Below, in pieces: positions 61,675 through 64,000 of a stretch of DNA of 64,000 nt. The notes below the pieces were generated by a model, which was given only the letters and a program-made list of their open reading frames with translations, was not told the DNA's origin and did not search any database. The position numbers and the translations under genes were made by a program. Source of the DNA: Acidovorax sp. RAC01 (GTDB taxonomy: Bacteria; Pseudomonadota; Gammaproteobacteria; Burkholderiales; Burkholderiaceae_C). The DNA lies in the NCBI RefSeq assembly GCF_001714725.1, contig NZ_CP016447.1:1503001-1567000 (forward strand), in the 5' to 3' direction. Position 1 is the stretch's first letter, and every line of letters starts with the position of its first letter.

Positions 61675-62874
61675 TTACATGGAACCGGCTGCGCGCTGCT
61701 CGAGGATGTCAAAAGCGGGCAGTTTTTTGCCTTCCAGCACTTCCAGGAAGGCGCCGCCGCCGGTGGAGATGTAGCCCACCTGCGCCTCAATGCCATATTT
61801 GGCAATGGCCGCCAGAGTGTCGCCACCCCCTGCAATGCTGAAAGCGGGCGACTCGGCAATGGCCTTGGCCAGCTGCTTTGTGCCGTTTTCAAAGGCAGCG
61901 AACTCGAACACGCCGACGGGGCCGTTCCAGACGATGGTGCCGGCCGATTTGAGCTGCGCTGCCAGCCGCGCTGCGGTCTGGGGGCCGATGTCCAGGATCA
62001 GGTCGTCTGCTTCCACATCGGTGGCCGCCTTCACGGTAGCCGGTGCGTCGGCCGCAAAGATCTTGGCCGTGACCACGTCGGTGGGGATCGGCACCTCGGC
62101 GCCGCGGGCCTTCATGGCCTCCATCACGGCGCGGGCTTCTTCCAGCAGGTCGGGCTCGGCCAGACTCTTGCCGATGGGCAGGCCGGCGGCCAGCATGAAG
62201 GTGTTGGCAATGCCGCCGCCCACGATGAGCTGGTCCACCTTGGAGGCCAGGCTCTTGAGGATGGTGAGCTTGGTCGACACCTTGGAGCCGGCCACGATGG
62301 CAGCCAGGGGGCGCTGCGGGTGGGCCAGCGCCTTGGTCAGTGCGTCGATCTCGGCCGACAGCAGCGGGCCGGCGCAGGCCACGGGGGCGTACTGGGCGAT
62401 GCCGTAGGTGGTGCCTTCGGCGCGGTGGGCGGTGCCAAATGCGTCGTTCACGAAGATGTCGCACAGCGCGGCGAGCTTGCGGGCCAGGTCTTCCTTGTTT
62501 TTCTTCTCGCCCACGTTCAGGCGGCAGTTCTCCAGCAGCACGACCTGGCCGGGGGCCACGGTCACGCCGTCCACCCAGTGGCTGACCAGGGGCACGTCGC
62601 GGCCCAGCAGCTCCGACAGGCGTGCGGCCACGGGTGCCAGCGAGTCTTCGGGCTTGAACTCGCCCTCGGTGGGGCGGCCCAGGTGGCTGGTGACCATGAC
62701 GGCTGCGCCGGCATCCAGTGCCATGCGGATGCAGGGCACCGAAGCGCGGATGCGGGTGTCTTCGGTGATGCGACCGGCGTCATCCTGCGGCACGTTCAGG
62801 TCGGCACGGATGAAAACGCGCTGGCCCTGGGCCTTGCCCTGGGCGCACAGGTCGGAAAAACGGAGGATGTTCAT
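61675..62874 (-). CDS. pgk: phosphoglycerate kinase
   Basis: Transfers phosphate between 1,3-bisphosphoglycerate and ADP in glycolysis. 399 aa from ATG 62874. Marks: [181 protein letters not shown]. No neighbouring glycolytic gene inside the window. Confidence 0.98.
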   Translation of the reverse strand: MNILRFSDLCAQGKAQGQRVFIRADLNVPQDDAGRITEDTRIRASVPCIRMALDAGAAVMVTSHLGRPTEGEFKPEDSLAPVAARLSELLGRDVPLVSHWVDGVTVAPGQVVLLENCRLNVGEKKNKEDLARKLAALCDIFVNDAFGTAHRAEGTTYGIAQYAPVACAGPLLSAEIDALTKALAHPQRPLAAIVAGSKVSTKLTILKSLASKVDQLIVGGGIANTFMLAAGLPIGKSLAEPDLLEEARAVMEAMKARGAEVPIPTDVVTAKIFAADAPATVKAATDVEADDLILDIGPQTAARLAAQLKSAGTIVWNGPVGVFEFAAFENGTKQLAKAIAESPAFSIAGGGDTLAAIAKYGIEAQVGYISTGGGAFLEVLEGKKLPAFDILEQRAAGSM

Positions 62875-62972
62875 GGGGGCAGCTTCCTGGGGGCGATGGA
62901 TCGGGGGAAAGGGCCGCCATTTTAGGCGCCCGCCACCGTGCGCCCGGCCCCTGCCGGGCCAGGGGTGTGCGC

Positions 62973-63320
62973 CTACCAGCCCCAGCCGATGTGCAGCGGC
63001 AGGTACACCGCCATGCCGACCACGATGGTGCCCAGGATGCCGCGGCGCCAGAAGTAATAGGCCGTGGCGCACAGCACGGCCGGTATCCGCGCATCGCGGA
63101 AAGTGCCGATGAGCTCGCCATGGGCCATGAGGATCTCGGGCGCGATCACGGCCGTGAGCGCCGCCAGGGGCGCGTACTTGAGGCCACGCTTGAGCCAGTC
63201 GGGCAGGGGCAGCTCGCGCTGCGGGATCATGAAGAAAGCGCGCGAGATCACGGTGATGGCCGCCAGCCCGGCAATGGCAACGGCGGGCTCCACCCAGGAC
63301 CAGTCCAGGGTCACGTTCAT
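62973..63320 (-). CDS. azlD: AzlD-family branched-chain amino acid export subunit
   Basis: 115 aa from ATG 63320 overlapping the azlC stop (ATGA). Small membrane protein with about four helices: [86 protein letters not shown]. AzlD works with AzlC in export of branched-chain amino acids or analogues. Downstream partner of azlC in one transcript. Confidence 0.9.
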   Translation of the reverse strand: MNVTLDWSWVEPAVAIAGLAAITVISRAFFMIPQRELPLPDWLKRGLKYAPLAALTAVIAPEILMAHGELIGTFRDARIPAVLCATAYYFWRRGILGTIVVGMAVYLPLHIGWGW

Positions 63321-64000
63321 GGATGTCGCTCCTCGCGCAGGGCCACGGCGTCGCCGTCCTGCACCTGCGTGCGCTCCTCGGGCGGCAACGTGCTGTCGGG
63401 TGGAACCAGCACCACCCGCGGATGGTGGCGGCGGCGGTCCACCGCCTCCATCAGCAGGCCGGCCGCCACGGCCGCAGCAATGGCCACCAGGATGTTGAGC
63501 TTGAGCGGCAGGGCAAAGGCCGCGATGGCAGCTGTGGCAGCCACACCGGTGGCAAGCCACGTGGCGCGGTCAAACAGCAGCGACAGCAGCACGCCCAGCA
63601 GCGCCAGCACGCCCGCAAACCCCAGCCCCCACGACAGCGGCACGGCATTGGCCAGAAGGATGCCCGCAATGGACGGCACCTGCCAGGCCAGCCAGTTGGT
63701 GGTGGCGGCGCCCCAGAAGTAAGGGATCTGCTCGGGCTGCGGGCGCGGCTCGGGAAAGCGCTTCATGAACGCCACGTAGATCACATCCCCACTGAAATAG
63801 CCCACGGCCAGCCGCTGGCGCAGCGGCAGGTGCGCGAAGTAGCTGCGCCACATGCTGCTGAAAATGACAAAGCGCAGGTTGACGCAGGCAGCCGTGAGCC
63901 AGACCACCCACAGCGGCGCGCCCACGGCCATCAGCGGAATGACCGCCAGCTGCGCGCTGCCCGCATACACGGCCAGCGACATGAACAGCGCCATGCCCAC
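63317..64000 (-). CDS. azlC: AzlC-family branched-chain amino acid permease, 5' end beyond the window
   Basis: 228 codons visible on the minus strand; the frame is open to the window edge, so the N-terminus is missing. AzlC marks: [111 protein letters not shown]. Multi-helix permease of the LIV-E family; couples to azlD by a four-base overlap. Confidence 0.92.
   Translation of the reverse strand: MGMALFMSLAVYAGSAQLAVIPLMAVGAPLWVVWLTAACVNLRFVIFSSMWRSYFAHLPLRQRLAVGYFSGDVIYVAFMKRFPEPRPQPEQIPYFWGAATTNWLAWQVPSIAGILLANAVPLSWGLGFAGVLALLGVLLSLLFDRATWLATGVAATAAIAAFALPLKLNILVAIAAAVAAGLLMEAVDRRRHHPRVVLVPPDSTLPPEERTQVQDGDAVALREERHP

Noticed and set aside
1..64000. tRNA, rRNA, riboswitch or CRISPR array
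   Set aside because: No cloverleaf-like sequence ending with CCA, no rRNA-like tract, no known aptamer core and no regularly spaced short repeats were seen; the dispersed repeats are irregular and intergenic.

Overview
The window is GC-rich DNA (mostly well over 60 % G+C) densely packed with genes. Gene content and order (malic enzyme/phosphotransacetylase fusion, rsmA-surA-lptD facing amgK, ubiD/ubiX, uvrA, IPTL-CTERM proteins, Bug-family binding protein) together with AT-rich intergenic palindromes ending in TAGCA point to a betaproteobacterium of the Comamonadaceae, Acidovorax-like. This placement comes from family knowledge and was not tested by a search. No rRNA, tRNA or CRISPR array was recognised.

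Layout. 0-9.5 kb: 3' end of maeB, a secreted barnase-like RNase with a barstar-like inhibitor, then the outer-membrane biogenesis block rsmA-surA-lptD (minus strand) facing amgK. 9.5-15.8 kb: rsmE, two tandem membrane diguanylate cyclases, an acyl-CoA dehydrogenase, and an SRAP/YedK-like protein whose catalytic Cys2 is Ser. 15.8-19.5 kb: a lower-GC accessory segment with a PIN-domain protein and a TIGR02391 (Ymh, HEPN-like) gene split by an IS5-family element that is itself flanked by two inverted MITE-like copies. 19.5-25.8 kb: a minus-strand ubiquinone cluster (ubiU, ubiV, hemolysin-III-like, ubiT, DGC-domain protein, ubiX, ubiD), consistent with O2-independent ubiquinone synthesis.

26-38.6 kb: MFS transporter, mnmA, ssb, a second MFS transporter, then a tight five-gene minus-strand cassette (DUF6916-like protein, three tail-collar proteins, a large secreted TIG/FnIII/choice-of-anchor protein) lying between that transporter and uvrA. 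A 116-bp near-identical direct repeat marks both sides of the cassette and carries a leftover C-terminus of a second anchor protein. 38.6-48 kb: secreted esterase, OmpR/EnvZ-like two-component pair with a TGACA-repeat control region, sigma-54 activator of the AcoR type facing an aldehyde dehydrogenase plus DUF779 protein, and two divergent LuxR-type regulators. 49-52 kb: three paralogous secreted IPTL-CTERM proteins, the last frameshifted just before its sorting signal.

52-64 kb: chemoreceptor with an N-terminal region resembling a nitrate-sensing domain, thioesterase plus EamA permease, LysR/Bug/aspartoacylase-like operon, pyrF, FlgO-like lipoprotein pair, pgk, and azlD/azlC (azlC runs off the end). 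Two dispersed repeat families (AT-rich TAGCTATT palindromes and TTCGACARGCTCAGC elements) occupy many gene borders, and in several places supply a stop or abut a start codon.
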